A DNA stretch of 64,000 nt from Halalkalibacter sp. APA_J-10(15). GTDB lineage: Bacteria > Bacillota > Bacilli > Bacillales > Bacillaceae_D. The DNA lies in contig NZ_JALKEV010000007.1 of the NCBI RefSeq assembly GCF_023017105.1, positions 62,001 to 126,000 on the forward strand, written 5' to 3'. Of this stretch, positions 1 to 9,061 are shown in pieces. Within the stretch, counting starts at the first letter, position 1. Each line of letters starts with the position of its first letter. The translations under genes and the position numbers were made by a program. The notes beneath the pieces are model-generated. The model was not told the DNA's origin. It made no database searches and worked only from the letters and a program-made list of their open reading frames with translations.

Positions 1-1
1 A

Positions 2-331
2 ACTGGCTTTGCTGGTTCGATTTTAACAGAGCTTGGCTTTGGTTCTCCTGAAGTCCGTCAAGATGATGAGGATATTTTAATGCTAACAGATAAAGAGAGT
101 ATTCCTGAAATGAATGCAGACGTCTTCTATATCTTCTATGATCATACGGAAGGTGCGGTTGAGCAGAGCTTTGATGAATGGACGAGTCATCCGTTATGGG
201 ATAATTTGGATGCTGTTCAACAAGATCAAGTGTTTGTGGTTGATGAAATTACTTGGAATTTAGCTGGTGGTATTTTGTCAGCGAATTTAATGCTTGATGA
301 TATTTATGAGCGGTTTGAGTTAGAACAATAA
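2..331 (+). CDS. Ferric siderophore ABC transporter, substrate-binding protein (C-terminal part)
   Basis: This is the end of a gene whose start lies before the window. The frame is open from base 2 and reads TGFAGSILTELGF onward to the stop at 329-331, giving about 109 residues. The segment fits the C-terminal lobe of a FecB/FhuD-type (periplasmic-binding class III) lipoprotein: a stretch like VFYIFYDHTEGAVEQSFDEW followed by WDNLDAVQQDQVFVVDEITW, which matches the usual 'W..L.AV...+V..V....W' end of this family. It should capture a ferric siderophore outside the membrane and deliver it to the two permeases that follow. The two permeases and the ATPase directly downstream support this. The particular siderophore cannot be told from this fragment. 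Confidence 0.85.
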   Translation, partial: TGFAGSILTELGFGSPEVRQDDEDILMLTDKESIPEMNADVFYIFYDHTEGAVEQSFDEWTSHPLWDNLDAVQQDQVFVVDEITWNLAGGILSANLMLDDIYERFELEQ

Positions 332-338
332 TGACTGG

Positions 339-426
339 TGCATAAAAGGGTAGGGAACGATTGCTTGAGTGTTCCCGCGCGTTTATGCAGAATCCACGGA
401 CAAAGGTAATGAAACCTTTTCCGTGG
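339..426 (+). terminator. Two consecutive stem-loops between binding protein and permease genes
   Basis: The gap between the binding-protein gene and the first permease holds two hairpins. The first has an outer stem TGCATAAA (339-346) with TTTATGCA (382-389) and an inner stem GGGAAC (353-358) with GTTCCC (371-376). The second pairs CCACGGACAAAGG (394-406) with CCTTTTCCGTGG (415-426) and is followed by a T-rich run. The likely role is partial termination or mRNA protection, giving more binding protein than permease. This role is inferred. Confidence 0.6.
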
Positions 427-469
427 CTTTGTTGTTATTTTTGTTGTAAGAGTTTGTGAGGAGGAAGGT

Positions 470-1486
470 ATGTATGTCATGGCGGTGAATACACCTTTTA
501 AATGGATAGGCTTGGCCTTCGCTTTTATTTTATTTGTTAGCTCCTTTTGTTTGAGTGTCGCTTTTGGGCAAACCTCTATCCCATTAAGTGTCACGATAGA
601 TGCTTTCTTACATTATGATGAGTCAAACACAGAGCATATTATTGTGACGACTTCAAGGCTATCTAGAGCGGTTATTGCAACCGTTGTTGGTGCTAGTCTT
701 TCTGTGGCTGGTGCGCTTATGCAAGCGTTAACGCGAAATCCATTAGCGGCACCAGATATTTTTGGGATCAATGCAGGAGCGGTCTTTTTTATTGTATTTT
801 CTGCTGCTTTTTTATCTGTACAATCGTTAATGCACTATATGTGGATTGGGTTTTTAGGAGCTGCGGTTGCCAGTGCACTTGTTTATTTTTTAAGTTCACT
901 TGGAAGAGATGGTTTATCGCCTATCAAAATTGTTTTAGCTGGAGCTGCGATTTCAGCACTATTTATTTCATTTACACAAGGGCTATTAGTGTTAAATGAG
1001 CAAAGTATTCAGAGTGTTTTGTTTTGGTTGGCTGGTTCTGTTTCAGGGAGAAGTATGGATATGCTTTTGCCTATTTTACCTTATATGATTGCTGCGATGC
1101 TGATTGCTTTATTTCTAGGGAAGTCCATTAATTTGTTGCAGTCTGGTGAGGATGTAGCGAAGGGGCTAGGGCAGCGCGTTATATTAGTGAAAATGTTGAT
1201 CGGTATCGTAGTTATCTTGCTTGCAGGCGGTTCCGTTGCAGTAGCGGGATCAATTGGTTTTATCGGTTTAATTGTTCCGCATATGGTGCGTGGTGTCGTA
1301 GGCTATGATTATCGCTGGGTCATCCCCTTTAGTATGCTATGCGGAGCTAGTCTGTTATTGCTAGCTGATGTGGCGGCAAGGTTTGTGATTATGCCACAGG
1401 AGATGCCAATCGGTGTGATGACGGCTTTGATCGGTACGCCATTTTTCATTTATATTGCTCGTAGGGGGTTGTCGAAGAATGGCTAA
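470..1486 (+). CDS. Iron-siderophore ABC transporter permease (FecCD family)
   Basis: A 338-residue integral membrane protein of the FecCD/BtuC family, with about nine to ten hydrophobic segments. Family signatures are visible: 'SRLSRAVIATVVGASLSVAGALMQALTRNPLAAPDIFGINAGA' near residues 62-105, and 'SIGFIGLIVPHMVRGVVGYDYR', which is the loop region that couples to the ATPase. It forms half of the membrane channel with the next gene. The start at 470 has AGGAGG five bases upstream; an in-frame ATG at 479 is an alternative. The stop overlaps the next gene by eight bases, so translation is probably coupled. Confidence 0.93.
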   Translation: MYVMAVNTPFKWIGLAFAFILFVSSFCLSVAFGQTSIPLSVTIDAFLHYDESNTEHIIVTTSRLSRAVIATVVGASLSVAGALMQALTRNPLAAPDIFGINAGAVFFIVFSAAFLSVQSLMHYMWIGFLGAAVASALVYFLSSLGRDGLSPIKIVLAGAAISALFISFTQGLLVLNEQSIQSVLFWLAGSVSGRSMDMLLPILPYMIAAMLIALFLGKSINLLQSGEDVAKGLGQRVILVKMLIGIVVILLAGGSVAVAGSIGFIGLIVPHMVRGVVGYDYRWVIPFSMLCGASLLLLADVAARFVIMPQEMPIGVMTALIGTPFFIYIARRGLSKNG

Positions 1487-2519
1487 GTATTTCACATTTC
1501 GAACGAAGTCAGAGTCGGTATCTATACAAATATACAAAAAGCCATTTATCGTCTTACTATCGCTCGTTGCCCTTACGATGATGTTATTTATTACATCGAT
1601 GTCCGTTGGAAGCTCGTTGATTCATCCGTTCCATTCGATCAAGCATTTATTCGGCTTTGGGCTTGAGGAACATCATTTTGTTTTACACACATTAAGGTTG
1701 CCTCGAATTGTTCTTTCCTTCTTCGTTGGAGCAGCTCTTGGAGTATCGGGACTTATATTACAGGGGATCATACGTAATCCGCTTGCCTCACCAGACATCA
1801 TTGGTATAACAGGTGGTGCAACAGTTGGTGCACTTACATTTATTGTGCTCTTCGCAGGTGCGGTTAGTATGCAGTGGCTTCCGTTAGCAGCTTTTTTAGG
1901 TGCAGCAATCGTATCGGTTGTGATTTATCTTCTCTCATGGAAGAAAGGTGTCACACCCATTCGCCTCGTTCTAATTGGAATTGGAGTAGCAGCGACGATG
2001 AGTGCATTGACGACAATGATGATCGTCCTAAGCGATACAATGGCTGTAACGAGAGCATATTTGTGGATGACGGGAAGCTTATACGGGGCGAACTGGCAAG
2101 ATGTGTATCTTATCCTACCATGGGTGTTGATTTTCATACCACTTGCTCTGTTCTTTTCACGAGTTGTCGATGTGAAGGAGCTTGGAGATGATGTAGCAGT
2201 CGGTTTAGGGATACACGTTCAGCTCCATCGATTTATGTTGTTATTTGTTAGTGTCGCACTAGCAGGAGCTGCCGTGGCTACGGCAGGTGGAATTAGCTTT
2301 GTTGGCTTAATGGCGCCTCATATAGCCAGAATGCTGGCAGGTCGATCTTTTGCGAGTCTTGTGTTCATTTCTGCCTTTATTGGTGGAATGATTGTCATTA
2401 TTGCTGACACGGTGGCACGTACGGCCTTTGTACCATTGGATATTCCAGCAGGTGTTTTCACTGCCGGCATTGGTGCACCATTCTTTATTTATTTGCTATA
2501 TCGTAATCGAAATATGTAG
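1479..2519 (+). CDS. Iron-siderophore ABC transporter permease (FecCD family), second subunit
   Basis: A second FecCD-type permease of 346 residues, paired with the previous gene to make a heterodimeric channel. It carries the typical 'LRLPRIVLSFFVGAALGVSGLILQGIIRNPLASPDIIGITGGA' block and 'GGISFVGLMAPHIARMLAG' coupling segment. The start chosen is the ATG at 1479, which follows a GTAGGGGG ribosome site and overlaps the end of the preceding gene by eight bases; a longer reading from 1455 lacks such support. The gene ends 15 bases before the ATPase gene. Confidence 0.93.
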   Translation: MAKYFTFRTKSESVSIQIYKKPFIVLLSLVALTMMLFITSMSVGSSLIHPFHSIKHLFGFGLEEHHFVLHTLRLPRIVLSFFVGAALGVSGLILQGIIRNPLASPDIIGITGGATVGALTFIVLFAGAVSMQWLPLAAFLGAAIVSVVIYLLSWKKGVTPIRLVLIGIGVAATMSALTTMMIVLSDTMAVTRAYLWMTGSLYGANWQDVYLILPWVLIFIPLALFFSRVVDVKELGDDVAVGLGIHVQLHRFMLLFVSVALAGAAVATAGGISFVGLMAPHIARMLAGRSFASLVFISAFIGGMIVIIADTVARTAFVPLDIPAGVFTAGIGAPFFIYLLYRNRNM

Positions 2520-2534
2520 AAGGAGCTGAGAGAC

Positions 2535-3356
2535 ATGAGTGTTCTTGAGACGAAATCATTGTCATTAGGCTATGGTGAGGGACTTATTATCGAAGAGTTA
2601 GATTTGCAAATACCAATTGGAGAAATTACGGTCTTTGTTGGAGCAAATGGGAGTGGAAAATCGACTCTGCTTCGTTCACTCGCAAGGCTATTAAAGCCCC
2701 AAGCGGGAGACGTTCTATTAGATGGCGATAACATTCGCAGCTTATCAACAAAGCAAGTGGCAAAGCGCTTAGCTATTTTACCACAAGGTCCAATTGCTCC
2801 GGATTCATTGACTGTACAGCAATTGATTAAGCAAGGCCGTTTTCCTCATCAAACGTGGTTAAAGCAGTGGTCGAAGGAAGACGAACGAATTGTTGATGAA
2901 GCTCTTGAAGTGACGAACTTAAAGGAGTTTGCCGACCGTCCTGTTCAATCGTTATCAGGTGGACAACGGCAGCGTGCTTGGGTCGCGATGACTCTTGCTC
3001 AGCAGTCAGATATCATTTTATTAGATGAACCAACGACTTACTTAGATATGACACACCAAATTGATGTGCTTGATCTCTTATTTGATCTGAATGAACGAGA
3101 GAAGCGCACAGTTGTGATGGTGTTACACGATCTTAATTTGGCTTGCCGATATGCTCATCAAATAGTGGCTGTATGTGATAAGAAGGTGTATACACAAGGA
3201 AAACCAGAAGAGGTGTTAACACCCAAATTGGTCAAGGATGTATTTCGGATGGAATGTGAGATTATAGAAGATCCTCTCTTTGGAACGCCTTTATGTATTC
3301 CCCATGGTAAAGGTAGGTATCGAGATGTGACAACAAGTACGAGAAAGACGTCTTAG
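2535..3356 (+). CDS. Iron-siderophore ABC transporter ATP-binding protein
   Basis: A 273-residue ABC ATPase of the FecE/FhuC type that powers the importer. Walker A is GANGSGKST (about residues 37-45), the signature motif is LSGGQRQR, Walker B is IILLDEPT followed by the D-loop, and the switch histidine sits in VMVLHDLNLA. An AAGGAG site lies just before the ATG at 2535. The gene is directly joined to the FhuF-like gene downstream, so a single iron-uptake transcript is likely. No Fur box was sought successfully because the operon promoter is outside the window. Confidence 0.94.
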   Translation: MSVLETKSLSLGYGEGLIIEELDLQIPIGEITVFVGANGSGKSTLLRSLARLLKPQAGDVLLDGDNIRSLSTKQVAKRLAILPQGPIAPDSLTVQQLIKQGRFPHQTWLKQWSKEDERIVDEALEVTNLKEFADRPVQSLSGGQRQRAWVAMTLAQQSDIILLDEPTTYLDMTHQIDVLDLLFDLNEREKRTVVMVLHDLNLACRYAHQIVAVCDKKVYTQGKPEEVLTPKLVKDVFRMECEIIEDPLFGTPLCIPHGKGRYRDVTTSTRKTS

Positions 3357-3365
3357 GTGGCCAAA

Positions 3366-4085
3366 ATGAGTACAAGTGTAATAGAGAGATTAGATAGCTT
3401 TGACATAAAGCGATTAGGGGAAAGTGACATAAGTATTTCAACGATCGATTTACTTCAAGAGGAGAAAGCACTTGCTTATTTGCAAAATCAAAAAGAGAAG
3501 CTGAATGCACCAAATTTGGCGGTGGCTGCATCAATGTTGTCAAAGCGATATGCTTATTTAGTCGTAAGTTCAACTTTGTATAGTATGGTTGAACTGAATG
3601 GTGCGCCGTGCTTTCCGATGAAAGCGTGTGCCTTAACGGAAAAACGGGCACTATGTATAAATGAAGACGATTGTCCATGGCAAGAAGCACATGCTAACCG
3701 TGAAGAGTGGCGTACAGCAGTTTTTCAGGAGCTATTTGCTAACCATCTTACACCACTACTATTAGCTCTACAACGTGTTAGCAGAATGCCACAGTCGATT
3801 TTATGGGAGAATGTAGCGGTACGGATCAATTCGACTTATCGAAAGGCATTAGATGATTGTGCTGAAAATGAAACAAAGAAACAAAGCATTTATGATGATT
3901 TTCTGTTTTTGAAAGGAGCAGACGGGGAGCTCTTTCAGTTGAAGGAAAATCCGATTAAACCATATTTGAAAATAGGAGAAGAGCTTCATTCTAATCCAAC
4001 TCGTCAAACATGCTGTATGTACTATCGCTTAAAGAAGGAGGGGGGGAAGGTAAGCTATTGTAAGGTATGTCCAGTGAAAAAGTGA
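3366..4085 (+). CDS. FhuF-like (2Fe-2S) ferric-siderophore reductase family protein
   Basis: A 239-residue soluble protein ending in CCMYYRLKKEGGKVSYCKVC, the C-C-x10-C-x2-C pattern that binds a [2Fe-2S] cluster in FhuF-type ferric-iron reductases. Its place as last gene of a siderophore importer operon fits release of iron from the imported siderophore by reduction in the cytoplasm. The start chosen is ATG at 3366, which has AGGTGG five bases upstream. A GTG at 3357 directly after the previous stop is the alternative. A hairpin at 4107-4145 closes the operon. The body of the protein has little other recognisable sequence, which is normal for this divergent family. Confidence 0.75.
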   Translation: MSTSVIERLDSFDIKRLGESDISISTIDLLQEEKALAYLQNQKEKLNAPNLAVAASMLSKRYAYLVVSSTLYSMVELNGAPCFPMKACALTEKRALCINEDDCPWQEAHANREEWRTAVFQELFANHLTPLLLALQRVSRMPQSILWENVAVRINSTYRKALDDCAENETKKQSIYDDFLFLKGADGELFQLKENPIKPYLKIGEELHSNPTRQTCCMYYRLKKEGGKVSYCKVCPVKK

Positions 4086-4106
4086 AGACTCTAAGTCGTT
4101 TGTGAT

Positions 4107-4145
4107 AACTTCATGAGGGAGGAAACGTTCTCTCCTCATGAGGTT
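4107..4145. terminator. Terminator between convergent genes
   Basis: AACTTCATGAGGGAG pairs with CTCTCCTCATGAGGTT around a short loop, with one or two mismatches. It lies between the iron operon and the oppositely oriented response-regulator gene and could serve both. Confidence 0.55.
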
Positions 4146-4154
4146 AAACATGCG

Positions 4155-4868
4155 CTATTCATCAGTAATGGAATTGAATTTATATCCGATGCCTCTTACC
4201 GTGATAATATAACGAGACTGACCCGTTTCTAATTTTTTTCTTAAATGATGAATATGAACCATAACTGTTCGAGTATCGCTCATTCCTTCTAGACCCCAAA
4301 TTCGATCGTAAAGCTGGTCTATTGTAAAAACTTGGTTTGGGTATTGAGCTAAATGAAAGAGTAACTGCCTCTCTTTCGTAGATAAAGGGACTTCGTTTCC
4401 ATTTAGCTTGACTTCTAAGCTACGGAAATGGAGCTCCAGTTGACCATCTGTCCACACGTTTGAATGAGATGTGGAGGTAGAACGTCTTAGCTGCGCTTTT
4501 ACTCTTGCCACTAGTATATCTGGATCAAAGGGCTTTGTAATATAATCATCACCACCTAGCTGAAAGCCGTTAAGGATATCCTCGCTTTCTTTTTTACTAC
4601 TCAAGAAGATAACAGGTGTCGTTGAGTATTCGCGAAAGCTTCTAATGATTTCAGTTCCCTCACGATCAGGAAGCATAATATCGCAAATGATTAACTGATA
4701 ATCATATTGAGCTAGCATTTGAAATGCCATTTCCCCATTAGAAGCGACTGATGATTGAAAGCCTGCATGCTTTAAATAAATTGTGACAAGTTCTGCAATG
4801 TCTGCATCATCTTCAATGAGTAAAATATTGGTTGCTCCCACTTCATCACTCTCTTTTCTCTTCTTCAT
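4155..4868 (-). CDS. OmpR-family response regulator
   Basis: A 237-residue response regulator with an N-terminal receiver domain (phospho-acceptor Asp in LIICDIMLPDREG, near residue 63; acidic pair EDD near residue 20; conserved Lys in YITKPFD) and a C-terminal winged-helix DNA-binding domain (LSTKERQLLFHLAQYPNQVFTIDQLYDRIWG ... TVMVHIHHLRKKLE ... YIITVRGIGYKF). It should be phosphorylated by the kinase encoded just upstream. The reading frame overlaps the kinase gene by 23 bases if ATG at 4868 is used; a GTG at 4841, directly after the kinase stop, is an alternative. Targets cannot be told from the sequence. Confidence 0.93.
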   Translation of the reverse strand: MKKRKESDEVGATNILLIEDDADIAELVTIYLKHAGFQSSVASNGEMAFQMLAQYDYQLIICDIMLPDREGTEIIRSFREYSTTPVIFLSSKKESEDILNGFQLGGDDYITKPFDPDILVARVKAQLRRSTSTSHSNVWTDGQLELHFRSLEVKLNGNEVPLSTKERQLLFHLAQYPNQVFTIDQLYDRIWGLEGMSDTRTVMVHIHHLRKKLETGQSRYIITVRGIGYKFNSITDE

Positions 4869-6891
4869 TTATAAACTGTACCGGTAAGGAAAAATAAAAA
4901 TCGCTTCCTTTATTTAATTCACTATTTACATGTAATTCACCCTCATGATAATCAACAATCTCTTTGGAGATCGCAAGTCCAAGACCAGAGCCCTTTTCCT
5001 TTTGTGTTTGATAAAATCGTTTGAAAATAAGTTCATGCTCAGATGGGTCTATCCCTATGCCAGAATCGACGATATGAAGTATGACTTGTCCAGCCTTCGT
5101 TGGAGAAGGATGTTGCCATTCGAGAATAACTCGAATCGCCTCTCCTACAGGTGAAAATTTTATGGCGTTTGTTAGTAAATTCGAATATACTTGTTCAATT
5201 CGAAAGGGGTCAATGACCATTTCAGCTTGTTGAGTAGATGGGAACGGGTTACGTTCCTCGAATGAGAAATGAAGGTCTTTTTCTAGCACCTCCCATTCGT
5301 ATTTTTCAAATAATAGTTTGAAAAATGAACGAGCATCTGTGATTTTAAACTGAAAGTCTATTTGCCTTGTTTCTAACTTAGTCAGTTCTACTAAGTCGTC
5401 AATTAACCTTTCTAATAAAATCGTTCTTTCGTATATCCGATTCGCATACTTAGGAGCATTTTGAGTAATAATGCCGTCTCGCAATGCTTTTGAATAACCT
5501 TTGATCGAGGTGATAGGTGTACCTAGCTCATGAGAAATATTTGATAATAATTGAGTACGAAACATTTCTGCCTGCTTTAGTTTAGCTGTTCGTTCTTCCA
5601 CCTTCACTTCAAGTCGTTCATTCGATTGCCGTAGTTTGTTAGATAATTGTTCAGCATCGTTTAATGCTTTTGAAAATCGTGATGAGAGATTGATAGATTG
5701 AGTAAAAAGGAAAATTAATAAGCCATAGGATAAATAATCTCCTGTATTGATAATATCGTTATAAAACAAAATATCGTTAAGAGCAAATAGAAAGAAAAAG
5801 GCAAAACCAATCGCGTTTGAAACAGAGCCTTTTCTTTTCCGGATGGCGGAAATAATATATATGTATAGTGTATATAAAATAGCGGGAAAGAGCATAAACC
5901 ATGTAAACATAAAAATATAATTTGTGAAAATAATAGCTGGTGTCGATAAAACAAAGATAGAGAAAATAAGTAACATAATACTAATGATAATAGGTATGAA
6001 TCGATTCGACTCTTTTGGGTATTCATAATGAATGAAGAAAACGAGCATAATGGCAGCAAAGGCAACGGACAAATATTCCATTTTGGACACCCATTCCCAA
6101 TGTAGATGGGGGAATAAGTACAACGCAGTCGATTCACCTAAGATATTAATTCGGATACTTATAAAGAAGCATAGGAAGCTAAAAATAAGTGAAGTCTTTT
6201 CTCTTTTTCTAAAGAAATATATGAACATAAAGTAAATGGCCATCATGATGAATAAGCCATTGACAAACGATTGCATGGCGACATTGACAGTTCTTATATG
6301 TGTAATCGTCTCAGCGGTGCCTAAATGAAGCCTTTCCCACATCCCACCATGTCTATGGTGAAAGTTAGATACTTGAATAATTAATTCGTTATTTCCAGGT
6401 TGTGCTTCAAAATAAATGACTTGAGGGTAATTTCTTGGGATAGTGTCATCTGAGGTTGTACCGACAGTGCCATTCCCACCCTTCACTTCTCCATTAATCC
6501 AAACCCGATAGGACGTTTCAACACGTTTAAAATAAAGACCAAGTGTTGAGTTTGTCTCGATTTGTTCATTAGATAATATAAATGTTAATCGATAAGTTGC
6601 ATAGCCCTGACTTGATAGGGGTGCACCCGCTATCGAGTATGTGGCCCATAAATCAGGGACGTGAACGTATTGAGACGAACGAGATGCGTCATCAAAGTCG
6701 CTAGGCTCCAATAATTCTTCCCAATAAAATTCCCACTCTCCTCTTAAATCGACAGTTTCATTAAGAGAATCCCAAGTATGCAAGTCGATGACCCCTTTTT
6801 GAACAGTGGCTTCTGCTTTGGCATGGTCATTAGAATAAAAAGCAGATATCATAAAAAATGCTACAATTAGTGCGATGTGTAGCCATTTCAT
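4846..6891 (-). CDS. Sensor histidine kinase with 7TMR-DISM sensory region
   Basis: About 681 residues. It begins with a signal/first membrane segment, then an extracellular beta-rich domain of the 7TMR-DISM extracellular type 2 (LRGEWEFYWEELLEP ... YATYRLTFIL ... FKRVETSYRVWINGEVKGGNGTVG), then seven hydrophobic segments (7TMR-DISM), a coiled coil (LSNKLRQSNERLEVKVEERTAKLKQAE), a HisKA domain with the phospho-acceptor His in SNISHELGTPITSIKG, and a HATPase domain with N box LLTNAIKFSP, DSGIGID and GSGLGLAISKEIV. The extracellular domain resembles carbohydrate-binding jelly rolls, so a sugar-like ligand is possible but not shown. The ATG at 6891 has GGGGGA eight bases upstream; a TTG at 6906 is less likely. 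Confidence 0.93.
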   Translation of the reverse strand: MKWLHIALIVAFFMISAFYSNDHAKAEATVQKGVIDLHTWDSLNETVDLRGEWEFYWEELLEPSDFDDASRSSQYVHVPDLWATYSIAGAPLSSQGYATYRLTFILSNEQIETNSTLGLYFKRVETSYRVWINGEVKGGNGTVGTTSDDTIPRNYPQVIYFEAQPGNNELIIQVSNFHHRHGGMWERLHLGTAETITHIRTVNVAMQSFVNGLFIMMAIYFMFIYFFRKREKTSLIFSFLCFFISIRINILGESTALYLFPHLHWEWVSKMEYLSVAFAAIMLVFFIHYEYPKESNRFIPIIISIMLLIFSIFVLSTPAIIFTNYIFMFTWFMLFPAILYTLYIYIISAIRKRKGSVSNAIGFAFFFLFALNDILFYNDIINTGDYLSYGLLIFLFTQSINLSSRFSKALNDAEQLSNKLRQSNERLEVKVEERTAKLKQAEMFRTQLLSNISHELGTPITSIKGYSKALRDGIITQNAPKYANRIYERTILLERLIDDLVELTKLETRQIDFQFKITDARSFFKLLFEKYEWEVLEKDLHFSFEERNPFPSTQQAEMVIDPFRIEQVYSNLLTNAIKFSPVGEAIRVILEWQHPSPTKAGQVILHIVDSGIGIDPSEHELIFKRFYQTQKEKGSGLGLAISKEIVDYHEGELHVNSELNKGSDFYFSLPVQFINEEEKRE

Positions 6892-7209
6892 AAAAGATTC
6901 CCCCAAATATAAACAATTATTACTATCATATCATGAAATATGTCGAAAATTTATAGAGGAATGAAGTCTAACAGAACTACTTGACGTAATCCTTAACAAA
7001 GATGGAATTTGAAAGGGGAGTGATCTGGAGGAGGGTGGGTCAGTGTAGGATGAATGAAAGTCCGGTACTTATTTGTTTATAGGAGAGTTTCCTTTAATAG
7101 AAGTGAATTAATGACATTATGATTTGAATAGAGTAATATTTTCTAATGATTTTTATACAGTATGCTATGTAGAATAGAAGAAAAGATTGTTTAAAAAAGG
7201 TGTGAACTT
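6892..7209. promoter_or_regulatory. Divergent intergenic region between two two-component systems
   Basis: This 318-base stretch carries the promoters for the kinase on the minus strand and the YesM-like kinase on the plus strand. It is AT-rich with no convincing ORF. No operator palindrome stood out; an AT-rich run near 7140-7190 probably holds the promoter for the downstream gene. Confidence 0.4.
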
Positions 7210-9048
7210 ATGAATAAATTAATAAATAAGATTGATCAATGGACAAGTAATATTCTAGTTCATCCGAAACTACTAGTTACTTTCTATATTGTTAGTTTGT
7301 TACCCTTAGTGTTCGTTTCGTCATTTATGTATGTCAATTCTACTCAAGCATTAAAAGAAGAATTGGGGAGTCATATCGTTGAGACATCACGTCAGGTAGA
7401 TTTAAGAATGAATTCATTCATCGGGGAAATGGAAGCGCTTTCTAGAATTGTGCATTTTGATCCGGATGTTCAGCGGTTTTTAAATTTAAAGGACCAAACG
7501 GAGCCTACATCTTTATCATGGCAACTTGATTTACGTAACTTTTTGAGAAACATTGTTTCACATCGTGAATATTTATGGTCTGTGTTTCTAATTAATGATC
7601 ACGGGGGTGTTATTTATTATAGTGAAGATTTTGTTAATCCTGTCTTTGCAAGCTGGTGGCACCAAATTGAACTGGATCATGATTTTCATCATGACCCTAT
7701 TTACCAAAAAATTGTTCACGAAAAAGAGTTTCTTTTATATCAGCCTCATAAATCTGATTATTATAACAGTGATTATGTTGTGACGTTTGGAGGAAGGTTA
7801 TATCAATTGAATAAAGAGAGAGGAACCTTATTGTTTAATTTTGATCCAGATTATTTTGCGAGTATGAGTAATTCAATACATTTAGGTGATACAGGATATG
7901 TAGCCATTTTTTCAGAAGAGGGAGAATTGCTTTTTGAACATGACAAGGTGACAGAGACTTTAATAAATGACTTACCAAAGTTCAATATATTGAAAGAAGA
8001 AAGTGGCTATGAATTAGTAGATTTAGGTGGAGAACAAACATTGATAGCCGTTAATACTTCAGAGAATACAGGTTGGAGATACGTTGGGGTCGTACCGTTT
8101 CATGAAGTATCGGGGAAAATAAGTTCCATTCAGAATGGGATTTATTTGATGGCTGTTACGTCATTGGTTATTATCTTCGTATTTTCTAAATACTTGGCTA
8201 GGGTGATTACAAGACCGCTATTCACGTTACAAAATTATATGAAATATGCGGAAGAAGGCAATTTATCGCTACGTGTACCGTTAGAACGTGAAGACGAATT
8301 TGGTATGTTAATGAGAGCCTTCAATCGGATGATTGAGCGGTTAGAACAGCTTCGTGATAAAGTATATGTTTCTGAAATAAGGCAAATGAAACTACAATTA
8401 CTGAATAGAGAATCAGAGTTGAAAACATTACAAATGCAAATTAACCCTCATTTTCTATATAACACATTAAACACGATGAAATGTGTTGGGGAGGTTTATG
8501 ATGTAAAGGAAGTGTCTGAAATGAGCGAATCACTTTCTGATATGTTTCGTTATAGCATAGATCATGATAAATATAAACTACTTGAAGAAGAAATAAATCA
8601 TGTAAAAGCTTTTTTGAATATTATTCAAATTCGTTTTCCTAATCAAGTAGATTGTCATTTCGACATAGATTCAAGCCTATTTAATCTACCTGTTCTTAAG
8701 TTAATTCTTCAGCCGATTGTAGAAAATGCAGTCGAGCATGGGATTACGCCTAAAGGTTCTCGAGGAACCATCAATATCAGTGCCAGAAAAGAACCTAACG
8801 AATTATTGATCGAAATAATTGATGACGGGATTGGAATGACTAAAACGAAACTGAAAGAGCTTCAAGATACAATTTATAAAAAAACGGATTCGATTCAAGG
8901 GATCATAGTGAATTCTTCTCATATTGGCTTATCTAATGTTCATCAAAGATTGACATTAAGCTATCAGGAAAGCGGAGGTTTGGAGATAGATAGTCAATAT
9001 CAGGTTGGAACAACTGTAACGGTTCGTATACCAATTCATAATGAGTGA
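7210..9048 (+). CDS. YesM-type sensor histidine kinase
   Basis: A 612-residue kinase of the Bacillus YesM class, which senses extracellular glycans. It has a first membrane segment (about residues 22-45), an extracellular dCache-like region to about 300, a second membrane segment (about 310-330), a HAMP domain (RVITRPLFTLQNYMKYAEEGNLSLRVP), a coiled coil, then the His_kinase domain with phospho-acceptor His414 in QINPHFLYNTLN, and a HATPase domain with LILQPIVENAVEHGI and DDGIGM. It overlaps the following regulator region, and a sugar ABC importer lies next, as in many YesMN loci. The likely signal is the glycan handled by the downstream importer and sulfatase; that is inferred. Confidence 0.95.
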   Translation: MNKLINKIDQWTSNILVHPKLLVTFYIVSLLPLVFVSSFMYVNSTQALKEELGSHIVETSRQVDLRMNSFIGEMEALSRIVHFDPDVQRFLNLKDQTEPTSLSWQLDLRNFLRNIVSHREYLWSVFLINDHGGVIYYSEDFVNPVFASWWHQIELDHDFHHDPIYQKIVHEKEFLLYQPHKSDYYNSDYVVTFGGRLYQLNKERGTLLFNFDPDYFASMSNSIHLGDTGYVAIFSEEGELLFEHDKVTETLINDLPKFNILKEESGYELVDLGGEQTLIAVNTSENTGWRYVGVVPFHEVSGKISSIQNGIYLMAVTSLVIIFVFSKYLARVITRPLFTLQNYMKYAEEGNLSLRVPLEREDEFGMLMRAFNRMIERLEQLRDKVYVSEIRQMKLQLLNRESELKTLQMQINPHFLYNTLNTMKCVGEVYDVKEVSEMSESLSDMFRYSIDHDKYKLLEEEINHVKAFLNIIQIRFPNQVDCHFDIDSSLFNLPVLKLILQPIVENAVEHGITPKGSRGTINISARKEPNELLIEIIDDGIGMTKTKLKELQDTIYKKTDSIQGIIVNSSHIGLSNVHQRLTLSYQESGGLEIDSQYQVGTTVTVRIPIHNE

Positions 9049-9061
9049 TGGAGGCGATGTC

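Noticed and set aside
5715-6137. A 140-codon minus-strand frame rich in Leu and Phe
   Set aside because: It is a shifted reading of the membrane segments of the 7TMR-DISM kinase.
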